64,000 bases of DNA from Phytophthora sp. 'mugwort'. Its lineage: Eukaryota > Oomycota > Peronosporomycetes > Peronosporales > Peronosporaceae. Position 1 is the first letter of the stretch; every line of letters begins with the position of its first letter. Of this stretch, positions 54,090-64,000 are shown piece after piece. Both the position numbers and the translations under genes were made by a program. Below the pieces are notes generated by a model. It searched no databases. It was not told the origin of the DNA and worked only from the letters and a program-made list of their open reading frames with translations. The DNA lies in the NCBI GenBank assembly GCA_033558025.1, contig JAUCEF010000007.1, positions 7,626,001-7,690,000 of the forward strand. Direction: 5' to 3'.

Positions 54090-55625
54090 GAACAGGACAC
54101 ACCCGACTGTCTGGAAGCGGCTCTAGCCGCGGCTATATAAGCGGGTGGCCGTTACCTATGAGTTCCAGCTACGCGTTCTCCAGTTCCTTGAGGAAAAGCC
54201 CATGGCCGCCGCCATCGCTCAATTTTTTCCTGGCCTCCCCCCAACAAAGTTAATGACAAGAGGAGGCTTTGCAACTCGTGCAAGGAGGCCAGGGACATGA
54301 TTGAGGCAAAGTGCAGTGGCGGCGCGCAGCTTCACTGTCGAGACAGGAGCCCCAGTGTGGCACGACGTTGACACCCGCGGCAGAAGAGCAGCTCGTCCGC
54401 TGGGTGAACGACCTACGCGCAGATGGCCTCCAAGTGAGGGGATCATGCTGCGGTTCCAAGCCCAGGAGCTCTATGAAGCCTGCCGCCGCTCGCTTGGGCC
54501 CTTTACGGCTTCATGGACATGGCGCAAACACTTACTCCGCCGTCACCGACTATCCATTCGACGGCGCACACGAGAGGGTCCGAAGACGCCCGAGGACGCA
54601 GCCCAAGCTGTTGTTGCGTTTGGCAAGCAGATGTGCGACAATATGACAGCTTTGGACGTCACAAAGGTCTTTAACGCTGACCAAACCGGTACGTTGCTTA
54701 CTTAATCTGATATTTGTATATGCGGCCATCTAATCTGTGACTGATCTTTAGCGGTGAACTACGAGTACGTTCCGGCGATCACAGTGGCCGCTAGAGGTGT
54801 GAAGACCGTCTGGGTGAAGTGCGCGGGCAACACGAAAGAGCGCGTCACTGTGATCATTTTTGGGGACAGTGAAGGCAACAAGCTTGACCCCTTCATCGTC
54901 ATTAAGACGCGGCGATCCACCAGGGCTGAGACGGGCTGTGGAGAATGCGGCCGTGCAACACGGCTTTGACCGCCATCTCTGAGGTGAACTGGGACTGCTT
55001 CAAGACGGGGCGCAGCTGCATGGTAACTCGGCCGGGTGGTGGAACAGCGAGCTGTCTATTCAGTTCCTGCATTATCACTTCGGGAAGCGTGCAAACATGC
55101 ACGAACCTGTCCTCTTACTCTGGGACGACTTCTCGGGCCACTGGCGCGAGGACGTCATCATCTTTTCCCGCCTTCTCAACGTCGAGCTCATGCGCATCCC
55201 ACCTGGCTACACGTACACATATCAGCCTGCCGATATCGCATGGAACCGACCGCTCAAAGATTACCTGCACAAGCAATGGGTCGACTTCCTCCTCGCTCAG
55301 GCTCGTGCTGCTGGACCCGGCGTCGCGTTAAAGATGGTGCCGCCAAAGTGCGCTGACGTCATCCACTGGGTCAAGAGCGTGTGGGCGGCGCTGTCAGTGT
55401 CGACAATCATCGGTGGCTTCAGGAAGGCAGCAGCTCCTGTTCTCGGGGCCCACAGATGTCAGAATCCCCAGTCGTACTGTTGAAGCGCGTCAACCAGACT
55501 GGAGCTCCCTCGTGCAGCTCCTTCGTGCAGGCGCCATTCCAACGGACTCGGTCGACGCAGCGAAGGGCATCGACGTTGTGCGCGCGGAAGAAGACGACGA
55601 GCCAATGCTGGAGGCGGAGGTTTAG
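54090..55625 (+). pseudogene. pogo-type transposase remnant inside the TIR element
   Basis: Blocks in order: a helix-turn-helix start (YEFQLRVLQFLEEKPMAAAI), PAAEEQLVRWVNDLRADG, MLRFQAQELYEACRRSLG, VTKVFNADQT, KERVTVIIFGDSEGNKLDP, VLLLWDDFSGHWREDVIIF and IPPGYTYTYQPADIAWNRPL. The catalytic aspartates are visible in NADQT and WDDF, with a later D in PADIAWN. A 58-66-bp GTACGT...TTTAG intron around 54689-54752 joins NADQT to AVNYEYVP and is likely real. Frame shifts near 54243, 54430, 54920 and 55460 break it. The C-terminal acidic block ends at a TAG at 55623. It belongs to a different branch from the remnant at 35.9 kb. Confidence 0.75.
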
Positions 55626-55655
55626 ATAGATATCGTAATCAGGAGCTGGAAACAA

Positions 55656-55718
55656 ATCACCGAGTGGAATCGAACCCCCTTCCCCCTTTCGGGCGCTTTT
55701 CCGTTAAGCTACGGTGAT
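55656..55718 (-). other. tRNA-like sequence lacking an anticodon arm
   Basis: Read on the minus strand, a perfect 7-bp acceptor pair (ATCACCG with CGGTGAT) encloses a D arm with a 4-bp stem (GCTT/AAGC). The T arm has loop TTCGATT and four of five pairs. The boxes TAGCTTAACGG and GGTTCGATTCC fit polymerase III A and B boxes at a normal distance. Only 15 nt (GCCC-GAAA-GGGG-like) lie between D and T arms, where a tRNA needs about 22, so no canonical anticodon arm exists. The whole is 63 nt and lies inside the transposon, 30 bp after the transposase stop. Confidence 0.6.
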
Positions 55719-56141
55719 ACGTCTTGTGCGCCACCTACGGGAACACAATACAGGTAGTCAGCAGCTGAGGAGCGAGCGGTGGAGCGAGATGCGGCAGCGT
55801 ACCTTGACTGTGCGGGCGGGGAATAAGCTTCTTGACGCGGTGAATCCAGCACTGACAGTGAGTGGCGAGGAGCGTGTCCAAATGCCTGCGCCAATCATTA
55901 GCTGTGTCCTACGCGGGACACGATTGGACAAAATGTGCTGGTGCAGATGTCCCGTCGTGTGTAATTTTCTGAAACTACAACCGCGCTGCAGATCAGGTGC
56001 ACGTTATGATATATCTTATTCGGTATTGGTCGGTTTTCACAATACATATCGGTATTAAAAAAACTCAATACATCGTTAAACATTAGTTCACGTGGACCAC
56101 TTTTCCCGTCAAACTGGATTGCATTTTGAACCGAGAGCGTT

Positions 56142-57053
56142 ATGTCGGACCCTCTCGTCGCGCCCTTCTCGGAGCTCTGCAACTCATTACGCGGCCTCCA
56201 GGATCAGGTGGAGCAACTGGCGCGCGTGCATGATGCGGTGGACGACTTCAACTCGGCATTCGGAGCCTTCCAGGGGGCAATGGCGCTGCACGCGTCGTGT
56301 GTGACGTACCCCAAAAATGTTCCAGTGCCAGCCCCAACTGGACGCAACTCGCTATCCGCGAATAAGAAGCAGCCGTCACCAGGGACGGGCATCCTGCTGC
56401 CCAAAATCTCCCACGTGTCTCCTACCGACAGTGACGGCCAGAAGAAGCAAGGAGGATCATTAGGCGGCAAGCGGAAGACCAACGGGGAGTCCAAGCAGAT
56501 GAAGAAGACGCTGGCCGGGATGAAGAGACAGGGAAAGGTGGACTCAAACAACTCTCGGACAAAGAAACGGAAGACGGAGGCACACAAGGCGAAGCAACCG
56601 GCGTGGGCTTGGGAGCGGCGTATGTTAATGATGAAGACGGGACTTCTGGGCGTTGATTTGATTAATAGTGTCGCTGTTTTGTTGCTGCAGATATTCGGGA
56701 GAAGATCCCGCGCAAGTACCAGAGCCCAGCAGAGCTCAAGAAGCTCGAGAATATTGTGCTATATCTCAAGAACCGGCATTGCCCCATGTACGCCAGAGAT
56801 GTCCTCGACTGGCCTCTGCTGCTATTTGACATATTTGCTAACATGATCTTTGGTGCCCAGTTCTATCACTGACTTGGTCAAGCACAGCGGACTGGCGGTG
56901 ATTCGGTGCAAGGAGATTCTACAGACGCTTATGAGGCTTGAGATTGTCGAGCGCAAGCGCGAAAAGTCGGTACGCTTCTTTCTGCGCAGCTTTCATGGGG
57001 TTGAGCTTCTGTTAGCGCAATCAATAGTTGCTGAAAAACTACTATGGAACTGA
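56142..57053 (+). CDS. DASH/Dam1-like protein with C-terminal winged helix
   Basis: Exons 56142-56619, 56691-56787 and 56861-57053 give 255 residues with agreeing phases. Residues about 5-65 resemble the Dam1 family (PFSELCNSLRGLQDQVEQL, FNSAFGAFQGAMALHASCV), a kinetochore-microtubule coupler in fungi. Residues 70-160 are Lys/Ser/Pro-rich and disordered. After the first intron, KKLENIVLYLKNRHCPISIT and DLVKHSGLAVIRCKEIL, then RLEIVERKRE, look like a winged-helix DNA- or protein-binding fold. The C-terminus (VRFFLRSFHGVELLL...) may belong to a further, unrecognised intron, so the 3' end is uncertain. The Dam1 call is by resemblance only. A transposon end lies 118 bp upstream, close enough to affect the promoter. 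Confidence 0.55.
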
Positions 57054-57303
57054 TGCTAGCATCGCTTTCTCGATCTACCACTTTTTCAGGGGTTTGTCTA
57101 CAGTTTTAGCGCTTCGAATTGAGGCTCGCGGGGGATCAAATGCTAATGCGCGCAGTAGTCGAATGACGATGGCTGTAGCACTGGTTAACAGGGTCTTCCC
57201 GCTTTCGCGTCTTTATATCGCAAGCTTATGCCGTATTTATTCAATTGACGCGTTTTCGTCTTGAATTCTCACTTTATCATGTTGTTCTTTTGGAGACCCC
57301 TCT

Positions 57304-60300
57304 TCACTTTAGTTCCGAGTCATCTTTTGTCTCCCACCGTTCGTTGATGCTTTCTTCTAGCGCCATGTCATCGCGTGAGAACCGTGGAGGTCGAGCCAGT
57401 GCCAACGGCGAGGTGTGGGGTATATTTGCGCTTCCACCACTTGTGGCCCCGCCGTCTCTGACCACATCTGCAAAGCTCAACGACAAGCTCATAGAACGTT
57501 CACTATTCTTCCGACTGAGAGCCTTTGCAGTGCCATGGCCATGGATCTGCTTCAGAGACGACTGCCGCTGTGGCGGCCTGCTGCGTTCCGTGGATCCCTG
57601 ACGAAGCAGACGCACTTGCATGTGGGATTGATGATCGCTGCTCTGGGGGACAAGCCGAGGACTACCGATATGCCGTTTCCGAGACCGATCAGTATGGCTA
57701 GCAGTTGAAGTTGCAGAGCGTGTCGTCAGCTTCTCGCTTTCACTCTCACTGTGTCGCCGCGAACCGGGTTCGTTGCGGTACGTACTCACACTACGAGGCT
57801 GCTGAACTCCGGCGTGGTGAAATAGCTGTTGTGGCAGCTGGTGGTGGTAATGGTGATGATAAGCATACTGTTGCTGATGTTGATGCTGTTGCTGCTGCTG
57901 GTTATAAGGGTGGAATGCGTATGGATGCTCAATGCCACCGATATACGACGTGACCGTCGTCGAAGTTGCAGCATCAGGCTTCGCGTTCACAGGAGCACCT
58001 GGGCCAAAGATGGCACGAAGAATGTTGTCTGGATGGAGCCCAACGCCTGCCACTGAACCGATCCGGTTATCTCCAAACATCGTTGGATCTCGCGACGCAG
58101 TAAGTAACGCGAGATGAGCCGCTGAGAATGCACGTCGGATCTGCATGATACGAAAACAATTTCTGCCCACGTTGTTGCTGGGGCATAATGGGTCCTCAAT
58201 GAATACGGGGTCGAACTTGTGCGGGTCATATGTCTGTTGCTGTAGCTGCTGATAATCCAGGAGTCCTGTAGCGGCACCCATTCCATCAAGTGCTCGTGTT
58301 GCTGGCAGGTCTAGTGATGAGCGGTAGCCATACCGCCGTAATCCCTGCGCCTCAGCATTTGGTGCAAGTGTCTGCATGTGAGGCTGAGGGGGTACTTGCC
58401 AATGCTGAGCATAGCCGTATTGACTTGTACGGTCGTCCACTGCGGCATCATCGGCTGCGTATTGCTGGTATTGATGCGGCACTTGATGAGGGTCACCAAT
58501 GCCTGACGATCCAGCAACAGCTCCCGCCATGAAGGCGCTCTCACGATTGAGAAAGCAGCGCGAGGCCACGCTGATGCCCGTCGTGCGTGGATCGAACCGG
58601 TTGCCGTAAAAATCTAAAAAGCCCATGAGCATGAGACCGAAGTCAGCAACCCCCGCCTGCGCAGTTGACAAACTATGCTGGACAGCTCTGGAAGCATTTG
58701 CGAACCCATTGGGCATTGTGTCGCTGTGCTCTTGGAGATAGCGTGCCACGAGCAATAGTAGCGCGTATGACGAGAGCCCGCCCGAATAAGCCACCGCCAG
58801 GCCGCGCTCTATGGCAAAACTTTTCAAGACGAGCATCATCGGCGCTAGTGGTGGGAATTCATGCAGCAGTGCGAGGACAACGTCGTTTGTGGCCAAACCG
58901 TTGTGACCGGGACCTTCGAACGAAATGTCAAGCCTCACATTATACGGCGGGGCAGTGAGGAGCGTAATAATCGGTACAGCAGCATGGGGTAGCGTTTTCA
59001 CCGAGTCACGCACAACCCACGGCTCTTGCTTCAATTTGCGCGCAAGATTCTGCTGCCACGTTTCCTTGATAGCATTTCGTCCTTCCAATACGCCAGCTGC
59101 ATCGGCAGGCGCATCGCGACGAACCTTTGGCAAGCAGATTACGAGATCGACATCGCTTGAAGGGAGCACCAGTCTTGTTACATGCGACCCGTATGGCCGC
59201 ACTTGAGCACGAGGCCACAGCGATTGCACTGTAGCCGTACACAATCGTTGTGCAGCAAGCTGAGCAGGAAGCCGGGCATCACTATCTGCCTGAAGTTGCG
59301 CGGCGAACTCGCATAAGTCCCAGTGCAGCTTACTTCGTGGAGGAAGCACTGACAGCGGCACTGATACGAATGGGCCCGTTACAGAGTTTGGCGTTGCATA
59401 CGTTTCCGGAAGTGGTGCTGCGGTCGGCGAACTCCCAGTCTGTTGATCTAAAGACGACGGGGCTGGCGAAAACGGAGCCGGGGGCGAGCTACAGGAACTT
59501 ACGTTACCCAAAGGTGAGTCTTCTAATCCACCCGTATTGGCAGAAACAGAGATCGGCTGAAGCTGCAATTCTTGGATATCGTTTTCGACGTTGTGCAACT
59601 GAGCTGTCAATGTCGCCACAGTTTGCTTCAGTGTTGTGATTTCTGAAGATGCAGTCGCAGCTTGCTCTTCCATGATCTAGAACAAAAGCAGTAACCAACT
59701 CGTGAATATAGGATTCCGACTGTTGAATCCTCTCTCACGACAAATACGCACCTTAGTTTTTTCAGTCAACTTTTCCTCCAGTTGCGTAATGCGTTCCAAA
59801 GCCAATGATACCTTGGCCATTGTATCGATTTCAGCTGACTTCTCTGATTTCACCGGCAAAGCTGATGCCGCGAGGGGGTGTTGACCACAACAAATCGTGT
59901 CGTTGCGATTGTTTTTGCCTGTATCTTCGCCCTCTTCGGTCGAGTCTTCACATTTACTTCGGAAGCCAGAACTGTGATGACACGCACACTTACAGCAATG
60001 AACACACTCTGTCCAAGTATCGATTTCCTCATTTGTGGACGTGCCAAGACATCGCTTCGGAGCATCATGCTCCTCAGAAATCTCCTCTTCGTCTTCTTCA
60101 CGGGCATAATCAAATGGCCACGGCCGTCGTCGACGTTTGAGAGCACGCTGACGATCAAAGAAGCCTCCTTCACGATACAAGAAGTCGGACTCGTTGTCAC
60201 TACCTGCAGCGCTCGCAGTATCATCACTATGTTCCCGTATTGACGTCACGGTCAAACCTTGTCTGTCATGCTCCGCTTGAGTGGCCCCCCGCCGACTTGC

Positions 60301-62913
60301 ATCCAATCCAGCTATCTTGGAAAATGAAGCAAGCGAATACTTCTTCGTTGATCCCGATATTCTCCCGTTTGCAAAACGCGACGATGCTGAGGAAGTGGAC
60401 GAAGACGAAGAAGGAGGCGGTGGATCTAGCTCCGCTATTGCAACCGTAGTAGCTGATGCACCCTTGTCCGAGGCACCTCCATCCGGAGCCTTCAACTGCC
60501 AATGGTTGAAATGCCAGTCGAGAGCAGGTGTCGGGGAATTAGTGCGGTGCGTAGAGGTCTGCAAAGAGAAGACGGATGGCAGATACCATTCAAAATTTGA
60601 CGTCTCTGAACTCGCTGGTGCTTCGTGAGCAGCATTTCCAGGGCCATCTGGAGACGGTTGATTCCCTTCGTGATCATCTTCATCTTCGTCAATTCCTCGT
60701 CGAGAAACACGAGGTGGTTGTGAATGGTGGTCCCGTGGTGCCAGTGATAGGAAATATGGCGTCGAGGAGTAAAGCGAGTGTGAACCAAACGTCGGCAGTG
60801 GTAACGCTGATGCAGACGAGATCGACGATGTCGCTGTTCCAGTCGACCCAACATTGGAGAAAAAGCTTAACCGCGGGCCGTCATCATGCGTACTTTCACT
60901 GTCACTACCGCAGTCAATTAAACGCGGCCTATCATGCTGTGATGGCGACGAGTCAGAGCCGGCCGTCGCAGCGCTGTGCTCTCCTGCATCTCCTTCGTCA
61001 CTCATTCGGTGAGAATGCAATTTAGCAGATAAAGGAGCGAACTTGACAGGAGTTTGGAGCGAGGATGTAGACACCCGAGCTCCCTTACTGCTGTCTCCAG
61101 CTAACTCCGCCATGCCCACTCTTTTCTTTTTTGTTTTCTTCTTCTTCTTCTTTCTTTTCTGCTTTGAGTGAGCGTTATCCTTGGTGCCGAGTTCGGAGGT
61201 GATGCGCCACCCGCCTGGTGTTAGCTGGTCATCATCAACCGCAGTGTCAATAACATCGCGTAGCACCATATCCACACATGCAATAGCCTCTTCTTGCTTC
61301 CGGCGGAAATGTTGGGAAAGCTCATGTAGCACACTGTTAAGGCGTGTTTGTTGAGCAGCGCGGATTTCGCCCTCGCGGCGTCGTTCCTTAAGCATCTTCT
61401 TTCGGCTAGCGCGGCGCCGCTGGGAATGATTGGCACTTTTTGCTTTAGCTTTGCTTCCGTCGTCTGAAAATCCAGCTCCGTCGGTAATACATGCAGCCCC
61501 AGAGGTGCTTAACGCAAGAGCTACCTCCTCTTCTTTCGACAGTCTTTCGCAAAGTAGCAGCGAGCACTGTTCTTGGAGATGTTCTGCCAGCAGCAGCTTT
61601 ATAACTCCAACTTGCGGGGAGGCGACCGCGTCTTCAAAAGAGCACGTAAAACAAATATCCACCGGGATATCACGACCAAAACGCTGGGTTGTCTGTTGAT
61701 GCACGCTCAGGATGCTCACAAGTGCTTCCAATGACGACCGCGCGGCTTGAAATCTTGCACCCACTGCTATTTGGATCGGTGGTGGCTGTTTTAAATCACT
61801 GAGATGCGCGATTGTCTTAGAGCCCAGGACCTTTAGCACTGCATGCTGCTGATTCACCCCTGCCATCTCCCATTCGTGCATCAAGTATAGCTTAGACGCG
61901 AGGCCTTGCAGGGGGATTTTCGCGTTCACATCTTTCTGGCGTTGCTTCCAGAAAGTCCAGATATTGAGTTCCTATCCAGTACAAACACTACGAAGTCAGA
62001 TCTGGCAGCTTGCAGCAGATGGGTTTCAATCAGCCATAAATCTCGACGACAATTTCACAGTTGTAGCAATAATTACCCACAATTTGATTGACGAACAACG
62101 CTTGTACCGAGTAGTACCCTTGCTGCTTGAGCCACTATACAACCCACATAAAAGGATACATCAGGCGTTTTGTTTAGTTCACACCACACCACGCACATTT
62201 CACGTACCTTCGTTTCACTCCACACCCGATGTTTTAATATCACTTCCGACGGACATTCGTTCAGGAATTCCCCGCGAGATATCACCTCCATTAAATGAAA
62301 GAACTCTGAGGCAAGCATCCCCCCTTTCCCCTTCATCGGCTGGAAAAACTCCATCGACAGCGCCACTGTGTCGCACGACTGCAACGTGTTGAGCACTCTC
62401 ATGCCCTTCAGCACCTTCAAGCTGCATTCCTCATACTCTTTAGAGTGAAAGCTGCCTACCACATCTCCATCCACCGTCCGAACCACTGGTCGCTTCACAA
62501 AATCCCTAGAAAACAGTCAATAAAGTCAATAACCCGCCTTATCAATGCTCCACAATACCATCTTGTTCCTCTTACTTTGGCGCGCTTCGGGGCTGCATCT
62601 TGGTCGCTGAGCGCTTATTCTGCACACTGTTAGTGATACTGACACTCTGTGGCAGCAGCTGAAACTCCTGTACGCGCGTGTCGCTACTTCTGACGGCCTT
62701 GGTGAGCGCCGCCATGTGCAGCAGCGTCTTGACGAAGCCCACGTCCTCCACGCAGCACAGAGACGCCAGCTCCTCGCTGCTCAGACTGCGAAGCCACTTC
62801 AAGATTGCGCGCTTCTCTGCGTTTTTGGCGCTGCTCCTGCCTCGACGCCTGCGCAGTGAGACGGCGAGTTCTCCGAGCGCGCGCACGAGCGCCTCGGCGT
62901 CGCTTCTCGCCAT
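57304..62913 (-). CDS. TRF4/PAPD5-type non-canonical poly(A) polymerase with very long N-terminus
   Basis: Exons 62576-62913, 62208-62505, 59752-61971 and 57304-59676 sum to 5229 nt, 1742 residues. Residues 1-210 carry no known domain (MARSDAEALVRALGELAVSL onward). Residues 210-900 include a Lys-rich nuclear signal (KRKKKKKKTKKKR), Ser-rich segments and a CHCC-type Cys/His cluster (TECVHCCKCACHH). A coiled coil spans the third intron (LEERITQLEEKL and, after it, EEQAATASSEITTLKQTV). The catalytic domain begins near residue 1070: GSHVTRLVLPSSDVDLVI, the nucleotidyltransferase GS...DxD. LDISFEGPGHNGLATNDVVL with the third Asp and the PAP-associated LVLKSFAIERGLAVAYSGGL follow. The tail is Gln/His-rich. 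TRF4 enzymes add short A tails to nuclear RNAs for exosome decay. Whether the long N-terminus is one protein with the catalytic part rests on splice phase and the continuous coil. Confidence 0.8.
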
Positions 62914-63096
62914 TAGTGCGGAATGCCGGAGTGATGGTCGGGGTTCAACTGGACGTTTAATGCCTTCGATTTTTTGGCGAGTAAGTAAAGAGAATGTTGA
63001 GTGATTTTGACCAATGATATGAGCATGCATACAACTTCAACAAGTGGAATTGATAACAAGTCTGTGGATGGGGTTTATATGCCTGCGAGGAGACCC

Positions 63097-64000
63097 TTAG
63101 GCGATGATATGCATCTGCTGCAGAAGACTAAGTCCGCTCACGACAGTCATGACGACTGCCATGAGGCCGGCGATGACCTGGCTTGCCCGGTGGTGCTGGC
63201 CGCCCAGACGGAAGATAAAAAATGCTGGCAGCATAAAGCAGATCGTCGGGTTGGTCGTGGCGCCAAGCACACCGAGAACAGACGCGATGTCACCCGACCC
63301 CAAAGCCACCAAGAGCGCGGCGAGCACAAGAAACACCGACAGTCCAATGTGATGCATCAGATCCAGGCGACGGTTCGCCAACAGCGCCTCGCGGATATTG
63401 TCACGTAACGTGTGCACGAACAGCGGCACGGTCAGGATAAGAGCAATACTGAAGCCCAGACATCCGGCAACCACTGCGCCGTCGCCATGGTAATTGTTCT
63501 TGAGAAAGTTGGACCGGGTTGCCTCGCCAAAAGTGAGCACCACGAAGAAGCCACACAGCGAATACACAGTCGTCGCGAGGCCAATGCTGCGGTTCATTAC
63601 CTTGTACATTCTTCGGCTGGAGCGACGCTTGAGCACCAAGTAGATGGGAAGTACGTTTGGATGGCACGTATACGAGAACACAACGAGTGGGACAGCACGC
63701 AGTAAGTGACTGAGGCGCCAGTTAAACAGAGGCAAGTGCTTGAACTGGTACGCGATCGGTGGGGCCAGCCCTTCATGCACGAACTGGAAGTACTTGATCA
63801 CGATCACTAACGCCATGAACACGATGCATACGATAGAAAACAGTGAGGAAAACCGCAACGACTCCAGACTCCGCAGCAGAGACAGCGGTAGCACCAGCAG
63901 CCCCGTCAGCATTAAGATCAAAGCTTGTCGATCCAGGAAGATGCTCTGACTCGTACTACCCAAGAACGTCCTCAACGCAAGCTGAATCAACTCTGCACTA
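63097..64000 (-). CDS. amino acid/auxin permease (AAAP) family transporter, partial
   Basis: The frame is open to the right edge, giving 301 residues of the C-terminal part. About eight membrane segments are visible (LILMLTGLLVLPLSLL, LFSIVCIVFMALVIVI, AVPLVVFSYTCHPNVLPIY, VYSLCGFFVVLTFG, LGFSIALILTVPLFVHTLR, IGLSVFLVLAALLVALG, TICFMLPAFFIF, IAGLMAVVMTVVSGLSLL). The block SYTCHPNVLPIYLVLKRRSS is typical of AAAP transporters (SLC38/AVT type), which move neutral amino acids across the plasma or vacuolar membrane. It lies 183 bp beyond the poly(A) polymerase ATG, on the same strand, and its start lies outside the window. Confidence 0.9.
   Translation of the reverse strand, partial: SAELIQLALRTFLGSTSQSIFLDRQALILMLTGLLVLPLSLLRSLESLRFSSLFSIVCIVFMALVIVIKYFQFVHEGLAPPIAYQFKHLPLFNWRLSHLLRAVPLVVFSYTCHPNVLPIYLVLKRRSSRRMYKVMNRSIGLATTVYSLCGFFVVLTFGEATRSNFLKNNYHGDGAVVAGCLGFSIALILTVPLFVHTLRDNIREALLANRRLDLMHHIGLSVFLVLAALLVALGSGDIASVLGVLGATTNPTICFMLPAFFIFRLGGQHHRASQVIAGLMAVVMTVVSGLSLLQQMHIIA

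Larger units (their letters stand above)
53881..56023 (+). mobile_element. pogo/Tc1-mariner-type DNA transposon with TA duplication
   Basis: The ends are inverted copies: CCGAATAAGAGATATCATAACG (53881-53902) and its complement at 56002-56023, 21 of 22 matching. A TA dinucleotide flanks each end (53879-53880 and 56024-56025), the expected target duplication of this superfamily. The 2143-bp interior holds a broken pogo-type transposase and, downstream, a tRNA-like sequence. Four copies of GATATCATAA lie within the first 137 bp of the left end, against one at the right end. Ends are crisp and only one base apart, so insertion is fairly recent. Its right end lies 118 bp upstream of the Dam1-like ATG. 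Confidence 0.85.

Noticed and set aside
55656..55718. Functional tRNA gene
   Set aside because: The outer stems pair well, but only 15 nt separate D and T arms, so there is no normal anticodon arm.
57415..61699. Many plus-strand frames of 80-150 codons
   Set aside because: Antisense to the poly(A) polymerase gene, whose Gln/His and Ser tracts keep opposite frames open.
1..64000. CRISPR arrays, bacterial operons, riboswitches
   Set aside because: No spaced direct repeats, ribosome-binding patterns or such leaders are seen. Spliceosomal introns and domain content show a eukaryotic nuclear sequence.

Overview
The window looks like nuclear DNA of an oomycete, most probably Phytophthora or a close relative. 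This is inferred from the gene set and style, not from a database search. Genes are dense and mostly intron-poor. Introns are 58-236 bp with GT-AG ends. Neighbouring genes are separated by as little as 58-170 bp. Two papain-like protease genes carry a CATTCTTGAATT motif like the oomycete initiator/flanking promoter element. Flagellar-type proteins (DPY-30/GAF, EF-hand/LRR) and a PDZ-FYVE-Fab1 lipid kinase fit a zoosporic stramenopile.

Layout. 1-1582: N-terminal part of a myotubularin-like lipid phosphatase (minus, runs off the left edge). 3226-4231: mitochondrial FAH-family hydrolase. 4487-19158: a birth-and-death cluster of secreted papain-like (C1A) cysteine proteases with three intact genes and one pseudogene. 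The pseudogene is interrupted by a 1.18-kb insertion flanked by a 16-bp direct repeat. The cluster is also split by a decayed DNA transposon (6853-9557) with imperfect inverted ends. 19416-25561: a DUF455 ferritin-like protein, a six-exon PWWP chromatin protein with three apparent homopolymer frameshifts, and divergently from it a SEC14-GOLD lipid-transfer protein. 26157-29491: a near-perfect 1.6-kb inverted duplication holding two head-to-head copies of an unknown coiled-coil gene. 29898-32247: SLY1-type Sec1/Munc18 vesicle fusion factor in seven exons. 32530-37107: a transposon graveyard (spliced zinc-finger fragment, hAT remnant, pogo/Tigger remnant). 37412-38596: ankyrin-PDZ protein. 40278-41012: unknown helical protein. 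41495-47239: PDZ-FYVE-chaperonin-PIPK (Fab1/PIKfyve). 47369-51445: EF-hand/LRR protein, convergent with a DPY-30/GAF protein (51504-53159). 53881-56023: pogo-like element with 22-bp inverted ends, a TA duplication, repeated subterminal motifs and an embedded tRNA-like sequence lacking an anticodon arm. 56142-57053: DASH/Dam1-like plus winged-helix protein. 57304-62913: a 1742-residue TRF4-type nucleotidyltransferase. 63097-64000: amino-acid transporter running off the right edge.

Functionally, several genes belong to phosphoinositide and membrane traffic (myotubularin, Fab1, SEC14-GOLD, SLY1). Two are probably axonemal and three secrete proteases. I see no operon logic, as expected for a eukaryote. 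Exon joins were worked out by hand from splice signals, reading phase and family similarity. For all multi-exon genes called intact, the exon lengths sum to a multiple of three.
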